A stretch of 64,000 nt of DNA. Source: Alphaproteobacteria bacterium. Its GTDB lineage: Bacteria > Pseudomonadota > Alphaproteobacteria > Micropepsales > Micropepsaceae. Below are positions 9,928 to 18,684 of this stretch, piece after piece. The notes under the pieces are model-generated. The model searched no databases. It saw only the letters and a program-made list of their open reading frames with translations, and was not told the DNA's origin. The position numbers and the translations under genes were made by a program. Numbering within the stretch: position 1 is the stretch's first letter; each line of letters begins with the position of its first letter. The stretch lies in assembly GCA_016125165.1 (NCBI GenBank), contig WGMH01000004.1, forward strand, positions 310,001-374,000. Direction: 5' to 3'.

Positions 9928-11418
9928 TCAGTCCGTCCGATCCAGAATGCGGCGCACGCCCGCGACAAGCTCGCTGCGCGAAACATCGAATTCAGTATCG
10001 CCGCTTTTGGCGCGCCATTCCTCGCGCGTCGCGGCATCTTTCGCGCGCTGCGCGCCGCGCACGAGGTCTTTCAGCTTCACAACGCCCTTGGCGCGCTCAT
10101 CGCCGCCTTCGATGATGGCGACAGCCGCACCGCGCTTGTCAGCATATTTCAACTGCGCGCCAAGGCGGCCCGAACCGAGATAGACTTCGCTCGCAATGCC
10201 TGCATCGCGCAATTCACGCACCATCTTTTGCGCGGTGACCTGCCCTTCGGCATCCATCACCGTGACGATCACGAGTTTGGGAGCCGTGCCCGCACCGAGC
10301 AGGCCTTTCATCGACAACGCCGCAGCAAGGCGCGAGACGCCGATGGAAACGCCTGTGGCCGGAACCTTGGTGCCCTTGAAGCGCTCGACCAGATCATCGT
10401 AGCGGCCACCACCGCCGACGGAGCCGAAACGCACGGGCTGCCCGTTCTCATCTTTCACTTCAAAGGTGAGTTCGGTCTCGTAGACGGGGCCGGTGTAGTA
10501 AGCGAGGCCGCGCACGACGGACGGATCGAAGCGCACACGATCGTCGCCGAAGCCTGAGGCCGCAAGCGTGGCATCGATGGCCCGAAGCTCGGCGACGCCT
10601 TCAAGGCCCGCTTCGCTGGTGCCGACGAGTTTCTCCAAGGTCTGGCACACGCTTTCGCGGCTGCCATCGCTGCCCGCCGAAAGAAACGCTAGCACGCGTT
10701 CGACGGACGCATCATCAAGACCCGCGCCCGCGGTGAAATCGCCGGAGGGATCCTTGCGGCCCTTGCCGAGCAACAGGCGCACGCCATCGGTGCCCAGGCG
10801 GTCCAGCTTGTCCATCGCGCGCAACACCGCGCCACGTGCCGCCTCGCCTTCCGAGCCCATCGGCACGCCGATCATTTCGAGAATGCCGTTCAACACCTTG
10901 CGGTTGTTGACCTTGACGATGTAGTCGCCGCGCGAAAGGCCCACCGCCTCCATCGCATCGGCCACCAGCATGCAGAACTCCGCATCCGCCGCCATCGACG
11001 CTGTGCCCACCGCATCGGCATCGAACTGTGTGAACTCGCGATAGCGGCCCGCGCCCGGCTTTTCGTTGCGGAAGACCTGGCCGATTTGATAACGGCGGAA
11101 CGGGAGCGGCAACGTTTCGAAATTCTCGGCCACGAAGCGGGCAAGCGGCGCGGTGAGATCGTAGCGCAGGCAAAGCCATTGCTCGTCATCGTCCTGAAGG
11201 GCGAACACGCCTTCGTTCGGCCGGTCCTGATCGGGCAGGAATTTGCCGACGGCATCGGCGAATTCGATGCAAGGCGTTTCGAGCTGCTCGAAGCCGTAGC
11301 GTTCGTAGACCGCCCGAATCTTCTCGATCATGCCCCGCACCAGATGCAGATCCGCCCCCCGGCGGTCGGCGAATCCCCGCGGCAGGCGCGGACTGAGAAG
11401 TTCGGGGACGGGCGGCAT
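9928..11418 (-). CDS. hisS: Histidine--tRNA ligase
   Basis: This class II aminoacyl-tRNA synthetase has 496 residues. It has the motif 2 block FRRYQIGQVFRNEKPGAGRYREF, the HisS-specific FDPSVVRGLAYYTGPVYE (HisA motif) and the motif 3 block SVGGGGRYDDLVERF. It ends in the alpha/beta anticodon-binding domain (about residues 385-480). It charges tRNA-His in the cytosol. It leads the hisS-hisZ-hisG run. A palindromic repeat fills the upstream interval to the histidine ammonia-lyase gene. Confidence 0.96.
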   Translation of the reverse strand: MPPVPELLSPRLPRGFADRRGADLHLVRGMIEKIRAVYERYGFEQLETPCIEFADAVGKFLPDQDRPNEGVFALQDDDEQWLCLRYDLTAPLARFVAENFETLPLPFRRYQIGQVFRNEKPGAGRYREFTQFDADAVGTASMAADAEFCMLVADAMEAVGLSRGDYIVKVNNRKVLNGILEMIGVPMGSEGEAARGAVLRAMDKLDRLGTDGVRLLLGKGRKDPSGDFTAGAGLDDASVERVLAFLSAGSDGSRESVCQTLEKLVGTSEAGLEGVAELRAIDATLAASGFGDDRVRFDPSVVRGLAYYTGPVYETELTFEVKDENGQPVRFGSVGGGGRYDDLVERFKGTKVPATGVSIGVSRLAAALSMKGLLGAGTAPKLVIVTVMDAEGQVTAQKMVRELRDAGIASEVYLGSGRLGAQLKYADKRGAAVAIIEGGDERAKGVVKLKDLVRGAQRAKDAATREEWRAKSGDTEFDVSRSELVAGVRRILDRTD

Positions 11419-11535
11419 GGCACAGAACTCTTGGCGAAAATTGTGGAACGGCCCCTCTTCTAGGGGGCCGGTGGGGCCAAGGCAACAGAATGGGCTTTTC
11501 GCCGGTTGAGAGCACTTTCCGCCGCGATTTTCATT

Positions 11536-11644
11536 CCGTCATCGCCCGGCCCATCGGAACAGCGAGGTCCGGGCGACCCATTTCCTCGCCCAAAGAATGG
11601 GTCACCCGGATCGCTCGCAGAATGCGCGCGACCGGGTGATGACG
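11536..11644. repeat. Branched palindromic intergenic repeat (REP/BIME-like)
   Basis: The outer arms CCGTCATCGCCCGG (11536-11549) and CCGGGTGATGACGG (11631-11644) pair at 13 of 14 positions. Inside, CCGGGCGACCCA (11569-11580) pairs with TGGGTCACCCGG (11598-11609) at 11 of 12. The whole would fold into a multi-armed structure as single-stranded DNA or RNA. It occupies the space between the ammonia-lyase gene end and hisS. No gene is seen in this interval. Confidence 0.6.
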
Positions 11645-11671
11645 GATTTGCGTTTGCGGCTACCTCTTGCT

Positions 11672-13381
11672 TCAGAAGCGCATGCCGCCGGCTTCGGCGC
11701 GGGCCACGAAGGCGCCAGCCAGAACCTCGCGCGCTAGAACGGCAAGTTCGGGCGCGAGCGAGCGGTCTGTTCGCACCAGCTTGAAGTGCTTACCAACCTC
11801 GGCGAGCACGCCTTCGCAGACCGGGCTGAGGCGGCACTGCTCCGCCTTCAGGGGCTGCCAGCCGTTGCGCCCGTCTTTCTTCTTGGTGGGAATGCGGCGC
11901 ATCTCGCGGCGGATGGCGGCGGCCTGAAACGCAAAGGCAAGCTCGATGGCGAGGCCTTCGGCGGCACGGTCCAGCGCCTCATGCAGGCGGAGGCCGACAT
12001 TGGCCGCCATGCTGACATGATCTTCCTGCCCGGCATCGGTGGAGATGGAGAGCAGATGGCTGGGCATGGCGAGGCCCCAGATCGCATTGGTGAGCGAGGC
12101 GGTGGCGTATTCGGGGATCATAAGCGCCGAGGAGATCGCCTGACGGAAGACATCCTCGTCCTTCGCGTTGTCGGGCAACACACCGGGCCACTTCAGATCA
12201 TCGCCAAGGCCCTTGTTGCGGCGGCCATCGACCGCACGCGCGCAGCGCAGATTTGAGAGCGCCGAGACGATGGCGGTGGCCTGCAGCAATCCATAAAGGT
12301 CGATGGCGACAGGCATGCCATGGAAATGGCCACCAGAAACGATATCGACGAAGTGGCCATCGAAGCGGTGGAATTTGTCGCCCTTCGGCGCATGCAGCAG
12401 CAGAAGGATGGGATTGTCTGTGACGCTGTTGGTTTCAATCTCGAAAGTTTTCACCGCGCGATCGAGAAGTTCGGCGCAGGTGCCGAGGATCTGACCGGCG
12501 CAGCGGATGTTGTAGGGGTCTTGCAGATCGCCATCGACATCGAAGGGCCGATGCGCCTCGCGCAGCGGCGAGTTCTTCATCAGATCAAAAATCCATGCCG
12601 CCATTTTCTGCGCGCCCTGATGGGGACGAAGCGCATGAAGGTCTTCGCGGAACGGCGTATCGGCACCCAGCATCACCTGCGCGGACAGCGCCGTGGTGAT
12701 GGCGGCGGTTTTCAAAAGCCTATCGAACTTGTGCGCGGCAAGGATGCCGAGCGCAGTGGAATATTGCACGCCGTTGTTGAGGGCGAGGCCCTCTTTCATC
12801 TCCAGTACAAGCGGTTCGATCTTCGCGGCGCGCAGCGCCTTGGCCGCGGCTGTATGCTTGCCCTTTACGATCACCTCGCCCGCGCCGATCAGCGCCAATG
12901 CGACATGAGAGAGCGGCGCAAGATCGCCGCTGGCGGACACCGAACCGTAGCGCGGCACCACCGGCGTGATACCCGCGTTCAGCAGTGCGATCAGCGCTTC
13001 CGCAACAGCAGGACGGATGGCGCTATGGCCGCGGCAGAGCGATTGCGCGCGCAGGATCATGGTGGCGCGCACCACATCCACTGGCGCGTGCGGGCCGACG
13101 CCGCTGGAATGGGAATGGATCAGCGACTTCTGCAATTCCTTGAGCCAGGAGGCTTCGACATCCAGATCGACGTTGTGGCCGAAACCAGTGTTGAAGCCGT
13201 AGGCGCGGATTTTTTCCTCACGGTTCTGCGCATCGGCGACGAAGCCCTCAATCTGCTTGCGGCGCTGGGCAAGCAGCTTCTTCGTGGCAGGCGCGAGCGC
13301 GACTGGCCGATTGTCCAGCGCCACCGCCAGCACATCGGCGGTGGTCAGATCCTTGTCGTGCGAAAGAACGAGGGGGCGCAT
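11672..13381 (-). CDS. hutH: Histidine ammonia-lyase-type aromatic amino acid lyase
   Basis: The 569-residue product carries the self-cyclising Ala-Ser-Gly triad (residues 150-152, in GSVSASGDLAPLSH) that forms the MIO electrophile. It also has the catalytic tyrosine loop YGFNTGFG. The selectivity site reads Ser90-His91 (LIHSHSSGVG), the pair found in histidine lyases, whereas tyrosine and phenylalanine lyases carry His-Leu or Phe-Leu. The predicted reaction is histidine to urocanate plus ammonia. No hutU, hutI or hutG is visible. The protein is longer than usual for HutH (about 510 residues), with extra sequence near the C terminus. An MIO lyase with another substrate remains possible. Confidence 0.8.
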   Translation of the reverse strand: MRPLVLSHDKDLTTADVLAVALDNRPVALAPATKKLLAQRRKQIEGFVADAQNREEKIRAYGFNTGFGHNVDLDVEASWLKELQKSLIHSHSSGVGPHAPVDVVRATMILRAQSLCRGHSAIRPAVAEALIALLNAGITPVVPRYGSVSASGDLAPLSHVALALIGAGEVIVKGKHTAAAKALRAAKIEPLVLEMKEGLALNNGVQYSTALGILAAHKFDRLLKTAAITTALSAQVMLGADTPFREDLHALRPHQGAQKMAAWIFDLMKNSPLREAHRPFDVDGDLQDPYNIRCAGQILGTCAELLDRAVKTFEIETNSVTDNPILLLLHAPKGDKFHRFDGHFVDIVSGGHFHGMPVAIDLYGLLQATAIVSALSNLRCARAVDGRRNKGLGDDLKWPGVLPDNAKDEDVFRQAISSALMIPEYATASLTNAIWGLAMPSHLLSISTDAGQEDHVSMAANVGLRLHEALDRAAEGLAIELAFAFQAAAIRREMRRIPTKKKDGRNGWQPLKAEQCRLSPVCEGVLAEVGKHFKLVRTDRSLAPELAVLAREVLAGAFVARAEAGGMRF

Positions 13382-13468
13382 TGCGGAGCACTCCGTTTTT
13401 CGCGGCGGAATGGGAAACGGCAGCCGCGCGCGAGCGACTCCTTAAGAGGATTGCCCCTCAGCAGCAAG

Positions 13469-13531
13469 AAGGCCGCGGCCGGGAAGCAACGAAGTTGCAA
13501 GCCCGGCACGCGGCCCGATGCGAAATGCCAA
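13469..13531 (-). repeat. 63-bp terminator-like repeat, copy A
   Basis: This stretch is identical base for base to 16249-16311. Read on the minus strand it begins TTGGCATTTCGCATCGGG and then forms a three-tier hairpin: GGCCGC with GCGGCC, GCCGGG with CCCGGC, and a GCAAC/GTTGC tip with a 3-base loop. It lies 60 bases after the stop of the PCu(A)C gene, on the same strand, where a terminator would be expected. It is followed by CTTCTTGCTGC, a weak T-rich tract. Confidence 0.75.
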
Positions 13532-13590
13532 ATGCGGGTGTCCATCCCCGGAGGGTATGCCGCAGTCCCATCCAGTCTCGGCCGTTATGC

Positions 13591-14025
13591 TCAGCGTCCG
13601 TTTGCGTTGCGGACAGCGAATTTCGCGGCGAGCGTGTCTCCCCCCTTGAAGGTGAGCGTGACCTCAATGTTATTGCCCGGTTTGATGGCAGGCGACGCAT
13701 CCATACACATGAGGTGGTAACCACCTGGGGCAAACGCGAGCTTGCCGTGCGCAGGAATATCAATGGCCGTTACATGCTCCATATGCATCATGCCGCCCGC
13801 CATGTCGCTTTTGTGCAGCATGAGCATACCGCATGCCGGCGATGTCGCGCCGGTAAGCGTAAGCGAATTGCCGCCGTTGTTCGTCAGGGTGAAATAGCCG
13901 CCCGACGGCGTGTTTGCCGGGAGTGCGCGTATCCACGCGTCACTGACCGCTGCATTCGGCGAAGCCGCCAATCCTGCCGTTGCAATCAGAATTGCAGGGA
14001 CAGCAATCATCAAAATTTTGCGCAT
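13591..14025 (-). CDS. Periplasmic copper chaperone PCu(A)C
   Basis: After a signal peptide (MRKILMIAVPAILIATAGLA), the 144-residue protein has the copper(I) motif of the PCu(A)C family exactly: H71-x10-M82-x21-H104-x-M106. Additional Met and His residues (MAGGMMHME) surround it. Such proteins deliver Cu(I) to the CuA site of cytochrome oxidase or buffer copper in the periplasm. The ATG at 14025 is preferred over an upstream GTG because it begins the signal peptide. It is last in a four-gene minus-strand run, directly after the PepSY protein (5 bases between stop and start). It ends 60 bases before the 63-bp terminator-like repeat. Confidence 0.9.
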   Translation of the reverse strand: MRKILMIAVPAILIATAGLAASPNAAVSDAWIRALPANTPSGGYFTLTNNGGNSLTLTGATSPACGMLMLHKSDMAGGMMHMEHVTAIDIPAHGKLAFAPGGYHLMCMDASPAIKPGNNIEVTLTFKGGDTLAAKFAVRNANGR

Positions 14026-14030
14026 GTGGT

Positions 14031-15380
14031 TCACCCTCTTTGTTTCAGTTCATATGGGAAAATCAGCCGCGAGATGCGGTCGGCGAAAAACAGAAGGAGG
14101 ACGGAAAGGCCGAAAATCGGTAAGATAACACACAAGATGATCGCCACGCCCCAAAGCCACAGTGGCCAGCGGCCGCCTGTGCGCGGCGGCGCAGAAAGGG
14201 TTCCCTTCGGTCGCCTTGTCCACCAAGAGGCAATACCGGTTACGCTCAACCAGACAAGTGAAAACGCAAACGCCGTATTGAGCCAGATATTCCACGCTCC
14301 GAAGTCGCCCTGATGCACATGGATGCCAAACGCGACCATGCGTGGGATGGCAGGCAATTGATCGGAGGTGACGTCATGCGCAATGACGCCACTTGCGGCA
14401 TTGGCAATGATAGTGTGGTCGGCTGCAACAGTTTGCGAATTGGCAAGCCACCAGTCTGCATTTTCTTCTGGAGCCAGTCGCACTTCGAGCAGACCGCGCA
14501 CCCCACGAGCGCGCACGTTTCGCACCGCTTCATCGAGACCGGGAAGCGCAGCAGACATTTGTGCTGCACGTGCGCCGCCGCGCGAAAACGATGCGGGGCT
14601 CTGCTGCCCCGTTGCCGCCTGCACGCGCTCCAGAATCTCGCCGCCCCAGAACCGCGTCCAAGGCAGTGCGCTGACAAGGAAAAACAGAAACACCGCCGAG
14701 AATAGCACCGCGACCGTGGAATGCAGATCACGCAGAACCACGCGCGCGCCCGCACGAAATCGTGGCATGAGAAAGTATGGAAAGCGGCGTCCACGCGGCC
14801 ACCACAGATAGAGACCCGTGAACAGCATGACAATGGCCCAGCAATCGCCAAGCTCCAGCAGCCAGCTGCCAGGTTTCCCCAATGGCCAACCGCCATGCAG
14901 CAGCCGCGAAAAATTTGGCAGCCATTCGATATAAGAGAGCGTTCCCAGAACGCGCGCGTGGAACGGATCGACAAATACCGGATATGTCAGGCCGTGCGCG
15001 TCGCGCAACAGCACAGCCGTTGACCGGTTCTTGTCTTCCGGCAACAGGATGGCGGCAATGATGGGACCACCTGCCACATGCATGCTGTGCGCCGCCATAC
15101 CATGCATGTGATTGTTCGCAGCGGGCGCGCTGGTTCGGCCCTTAGCGAAGGCAAGGGCAGCGGCAACCTGTTCGCTGGGCAGCTTCGAGATTCCCTGCGG
15201 GATCACAAACCGTTGCGACGGATGCAGCACATCCATTGCACGCTCGGACCACAGATAGAGTACGCCCGTAGCCGACTGCCACAAAACGAATGGCACCACG
15301 ATCAGCGCCGCAAAGAAATGCCAGCGCCAGAACATGCCATAGAGATTCCGCCGCCCGGCGGCGCCACCAGACTGGGACAT
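14031..15380 (-). CDS. PepSY-associated transmembrane protein
   Basis: This is a 449-residue inner membrane protein with four or five helices. The first (about residues 18-40, WHFFAALIVVPFVLWQSATGVLYLW) is typical of PepSY-TM proteins. It has a large periplasmic loop, and conserved histidines sit near the helices (LLHGGWPLG, FGIHVHQGDFGAWN). Family members are implicated in metal or electron transfer across the membrane, often with TonB or copper genes. The start was set at ATG 15380, after which the sequence matches the family; the open frame extends further up under the alpha-CTD gene. A His/Met-rich stretch (NNHMHGMAAHSMH) near residues 90-103 suggests metal binding. It lies between the alpha-CTD gene and the copper chaperone. 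Confidence 0.82.
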   Translation of the reverse strand: MSQSGGAAGRRNLYGMFWRWHFFAALIVVPFVLWQSATGVLYLWSERAMDVLHPSQRFVIPQGISKLPSEQVAAALAFAKGRTSAPAANNHMHGMAAHSMHVAGGPIIAAILLPEDKNRSTAVLLRDAHGLTYPVFVDPFHARVLGTLSYIEWLPNFSRLLHGGWPLGKPGSWLLELGDCWAIVMLFTGLYLWWPRGRRFPYFLMPRFRAGARVVLRDLHSTVAVLFSAVFLFFLVSALPWTRFWGGEILERVQAATGQQSPASFSRGGARAAQMSAALPGLDEAVRNVRARGVRGLLEVRLAPEENADWWLANSQTVAADHTIIANAASGVIAHDVTSDQLPAIPRMVAFGIHVHQGDFGAWNIWLNTAFAFSLVWLSVTGIASWWTRRPKGTLSAPPRTGGRWPLWLWGVAIILCVILPIFGLSVLLLFFADRISRLIFPYELKQRG

Positions 15381-15396
15381 GATGCTCGCCACGCGA

Positions 15397-15708
15397 TCAG
15401 CAGCGCGGCGTCTGGCAGGGTTCGCGCAGATGCAGTCCCATATCAGCCAGACGGATTTGGAGATCATGTGCCGACGTGGGACCGAAGTTCGGTAGCGTCT
15501 TCAGGTCGCGCTCTGTCCATTCGGTCACGTCGCTAAGCCGCATGATGCCACTGCGCAGAAGCGCATTGGTGGCCCGTTTGGGCAGTCCCAGAACCGAGAG
15601 CGGCATGGACAGAATTTCGGCACCGGACGCGGCACCGTTAACCCGTCCAGACAAATGGCGGACATCCGAAGACATCTCATCCATGGATGTGCGTTGTGTA
15701 GGGGGCAT
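15397..15708 (-). CDS. Free-standing RNA polymerase alpha C-terminal domain-like protein
   Basis: The 103-residue product has a disordered N-terminal third. Residues 35-95 align along their whole length with the alpha-CTD of RNA polymerase (LGLPKRATNALL, DVTEWTERDLKTLPNFG). The positions equivalent to the DNA contacts of E. coli alpha-CTD (R265, N268, N294, G296, S299) are Arg45, Asn48, Asn74, Gly76 and Ser79; only K298 is replaced, by Thr. There is no alpha N-terminal domain, so it cannot assemble as a normal alpha subunit. It may bind UP-element-like DNA, or compete with alpha for activators; this is inference. It starts a tightly spaced run with the PepSY protein (16-base gap) and the copper chaperone. 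Confidence 0.78.
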   Translation of the reverse strand: MPPTQRTSMDEMSSDVRHLSGRVNGAASGAEILSMPLSVLGLPKRATNALLRSGIMRLSDVTEWTERDLKTLPNFGPTSAHDLQIRLADMGLHLREPCQTPRC

Positions 15709-15775
15709 GGCTGCCCTTTCCTCGCTGATGGAGAAATCACGCGCAGGCGCGAACGCCAGCGTGGGCGAAATCGGA

Positions 15776-16153
15776 TCAGGCGAAGTGCGGCGGCGCGCGC
15801 GGCGATTGCGGCGTATATTGGTAATGTGCCGTAAGAATCGTCAGCCACGCATAGTTCGCTTCCGCAGTCGCAAAAGAGACCGGCGCAGGCAAAGACGCCA
15901 TAAACGGGCCGCTAGCTGAATGTGCGGTAGCGGCGAACGGACAAACCGAATTGGCTTGCCCGGATTTGTGATGGGGATTTTGCGTCTCGCCGACAGCGCC
16001 CGAAGCTGTTTCGACGCCCTGCATCGTGCAGATAACGAAACCGGGGTCGCCGCTCGCCGTTTGCCCCGGCATCCACCCAGCCGGAAGTAGCGCGCGCAGC
16101 ACAATCGCAGCAAGCGCCAGATGAACAGCCACAGCGTGGAATGAGCGCTTCAC
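15776..16153 (-). CDS. DUF2946-like secreted/membrane protein
   Basis: The 125-residue protein has an N-terminal hydrophobic segment (VHLALAAIVLRALLPAGWMPG). An ICTMQG block and a CPFAA block follow, an arrangement typical of DUF2946 proteins, which are often found with copper resistance or TonB genes. Translation most likely begins at GTG 16153, with a GGGGGAGCC ribosome site just upstream. The frame is open further to 16201, but that extension has no family support. It precedes the alpha-CTD gene by 67 bases on the same strand. The function is not established. Confidence 0.7.
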   Translation of the reverse strand: MKRSFHAVAVHLALAAIVLRALLPAGWMPGQTASGDPGFVICTMQGVETASGAVGETQNPHHKSGQANSVCPFAATAHSASGPFMASLPAPVSFATAEANYAWLTILTAHYQYTPQSPRAPPHFA

Positions 16154-16248
16154 AGGCTCCCCCTTAATACAAGGTTGGGCGACTGCTGGGGAGGAAGGCA
16201 AGCCGCCGGATGTCGCAGCACCGTCGCGCTACGACCCTCGAAAAAGGA

Positions 16249-16311
16249 AAGGCCGCGGCCGGGAAGCAACGAAGTTGCAAGCCCGGCACGCGGCCCGATG
16301 CGAAATGCCAA
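16249..16311 (-). terminator. 63-bp terminator-like repeat, copy B
   Basis: This copy is identical to 13469-13531. It begins 8 bases after the stop of the PQQ dehydrogenase gene on the same strand. After the three-tier GC-rich hairpin the minus strand continues TTCCTTTTTCG, a T-rich run. It therefore looks like an intrinsic terminator that has been copied as a mobile module. Confidence 0.7.
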
Positions 16312-16318
16312 TTGGCGG

Positions 16319-18511
16319 CTATTTCTTTGGATGCGCTGCCGCCCATTCGGCCTGCGCCGATTGCAGCGTATAGGCGCGGAGCGCTGCCACATCATCCTTG
16401 TTGAGAATATCGGCGAAGGAGGCCATGCCCTTGTCCTTCAGCGCACCACCCAGAATGATGTCGCTGTAGGATGCCCAGATTTCCGGCGATGAATGGCGCA
16501 GGTCCGGCACCTCGCGCGAGGATGCCAGCAACACGCCATGACACACCGCGCAGTTGCGGTGATAGATGTCAAAGCCCTTCTTCGCCAGCACCGGATCAAC
16601 CTTCTCGTCCGGCGGCGCGATGGTGGCAGTCCCCTCCACCTTGATCGGTTCGACTATTTTCGTGCCGCCGACTTTAAAGGCGAAGATGCGGCCTTCGTTG
16701 TTGCCGTTCTTCATCACCGGCGTGTTGGCGTCGCTGGTAGCGCCAAGACCGCCCGAACCGCCGAATGCGGCCGCGATGGCGATGTATTGCTCGCCATCCA
16801 CTTCATAGGAGATGGCTGGCGCGGTCATCGCCGTCTTCAGGTCGAGAGACCAGACTTTCTCGCCCGTCTTGGCATTGTAAGCGGCGAAGATGCCATCCGA
16901 ACCACCCGCAAACAGCAGACCGCCAGCGGTGGTGAGCATGCCGCTGTTCCATGCGCCGGTCATTTCAACCTGCCACGCCATTTTCTGCGCGACAGGATCC
17001 CATGCGCGGATGAAGCCCTTGAACGGCGGCGGCGCCTGCCCTTTCTCGATCCCCGCAAGCACCATCTGGCCAAGCTGCGCGAAGTCGCTGACGTTCCACG
17101 CGCCGGGCACATAGGAAAGCTCCTTGTGCTGCGCGTAGATGAAGCTGCCGTCGATCACCGGGATGTAAACAAGGCCCGTTTGCGGATCGAACGACATGGG
17201 CTGCCAATTGTGCGCGCCGATAGGCCCCGGCACCTGTGCGGACGGCAATTTGCCATAGCGCACGCCCGGATTTTCGATGGGCTTGCCCGTTGCCATGTCC
17301 ACGCCACTGGCCCAGGTGATGGTGGTGTAAGGCTTTGCGGAGATCAGCTTTCCGGTCTGGCGGTCGATGACATAGAAGAAGCCGTTCTTGGGCGCCTGCA
17401 TGATGACCTTGCGCGGGGCGCCATCGATGGTGAGATCGGCCAGGATCAGATGCTGGGTCGCGGTATAATCCCAATCGTCACCCGGTGTCGTCTGATAATA
17501 CCAGACCAATTCGCCGGTATCGGGACGCAGCGCGACAATGGAGGACAGATAGAGATTGTCGCCGCCGCCCGGTGAACGCAGATTGCGGTTCCACGACGAG
17601 CCATTGCCCGTACCGATATAGACGAGATCGAGGTCGGGGTCGTAGGCCATGGAATCCCATGCCGTGCCGCCGCCGCCCTGCTCCCACCATTTCTGATCGG
17701 TGTTGCCGGTGGACCATGTCTTCATTGCCGCCGCCATCGCCGCATCTTCCGGCGGCTGACGCGGATCGCCCGGCACGGTGTAGAAGCGCCAGACTTGGCG
17801 GCCCGTGTCGGCGTCATACGCCGTGATGTAACCGCGCACGCCATATTCCGCGCCGCCATTGCCAATCAGTACGAGACCTTTAACGATGCGCGGCGCGCCC
17901 GTGATCGTGTAGGGGCGCTGGCGATCAATGGTGTTGATGTCCCAGATCGGCTTGCCGGTTTTCGCATCAAGCTTCACGAGACGGCCATCGAGCGTGCCGA
18001 CATAGACCGCACCCTTCCACAGCGCGACACCGCGATTGACGACATCGCAACAGGCAAAGCGTCCCCACTGGCCGGGCACCTGCGGATCATAAGCCCAAAT
18101 CTGTGCGCCAGTTTTTGCATCCAGCGCCCACACCTTGCTCCACGAGCCGGTGACATACATCACACCGTTCACAACGATGGGCGTGGATTCCAGACCGCGC
18201 ACGGTGTTGGTGCGAAACTGCCAAGCCACGCCGAGATCTTTGACGTTACTCGTGTCGATGGCCTTGAGCGGCGAATGGCGCTGTTCGGAATAGGTTCGCC
18301 CATTGGAAAGCCAATCGCCCGGATTGGCATCGGCGTTGATGATCTTGTCGCCATCAACCCCATCCGTCGCGGCCAGGCGCGTGGCAATATCTTCGCCGCC
18401 ACTGGCAGACATCGGAGAGGTGCCGCCATGCAACGCCACCATGACGGGTGCAAGCAGCAAAATGACGGCAACAAGCACGGCCTCGACCGGACCGAGATAG
18501 CGCGGATTCAT
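16319..18511 (-). CDS. PQQ-dependent quinohemoprotein alcohol dehydrogenase
   Basis: The 730-residue protein has an N-terminal hydrophobic export segment, an eight-bladed PQQ propeller and a C-terminal cytochrome c domain. Its haem motif CAVCH lies near residue 650. The vicinal disulfide pair Cys154-Cys155 (FACCDVV) and the catalytic Asp348 (GDDWDYTATQ) mark it as a type II alcohol dehydrogenase. The residue two after the catalytic Asp is Thr, not the extra Asp of lanthanide enzymes, so calcium is the expected metal. It would oxidise primary alcohols in the periplasm and pass electrons to the respiratory chain. The 63-bp terminator-like repeat directly follows. No pqq synthesis genes are in the window. 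Confidence 0.93.
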   Translation of the reverse strand: MNPRYLGPVEAVLVAVILLLAPVMVALHGGTSPMSASGGEDIATRLAATDGVDGDKIINADANPGDWLSNGRTYSEQRHSPLKAIDTSNVKDLGVAWQFRTNTVRGLESTPIVVNGVMYVTGSWSKVWALDAKTGAQIWAYDPQVPGQWGRFACCDVVNRGVALWKGAVYVGTLDGRLVKLDAKTGKPIWDINTIDRQRPYTITGAPRIVKGLVLIGNGGAEYGVRGYITAYDADTGRQVWRFYTVPGDPRQPPEDAAMAAAMKTWSTGNTDQKWWEQGGGGTAWDSMAYDPDLDLVYIGTGNGSSWNRNLRSPGGGDNLYLSSIVALRPDTGELVWYYQTTPGDDWDYTATQHLILADLTIDGAPRKVIMQAPKNGFFYVIDRQTGKLISAKPYTTITWASGVDMATGKPIENPGVRYGKLPSAQVPGPIGAHNWQPMSFDPQTGLVYIPVIDGSFIYAQHKELSYVPGAWNVSDFAQLGQMVLAGIEKGQAPPPFKGFIRAWDPVAQKMAWQVEMTGAWNSGMLTTAGGLLFAGGSDGIFAAYNAKTGEKVWSLDLKTAMTAPAISYEVDGEQYIAIAAAFGGSGGLGATSDANTPVMKNGNNEGRIFAFKVGGTKIVEPIKVEGTATIAPPDEKVDPVLAKKGFDIYHRNCAVCHGVLLASSREVPDLRHSSPEIWASYSDIILGGALKDKGMASFADILNKDDVAALRAYTLQSAQAEWAAAHPKK

Positions 18512-18684
18512 GGAAGGCTCCCTGAAAAGCTGCTCTTGGCGGCAGCGATGCTGAAAGGCAGGTTAGGAGCAGTTGGCCGGGGCCACAAGATTGACGCTAC
18601 GGTGGCTTTGGACCGGAAGGCGGGCAACGCCATGCCTATCTGCCAAGCGCCCAGACTTCAAAGCCAATCCGGCAGGCCGAAGCT

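Noticed and set aside
12320-13720. Long plus-strand frame (466 codons) over the ammonia-lyase gene
   Set aside because: It is antisense to a well-matched MIO lyase and lacks any family pattern or ribosome site.
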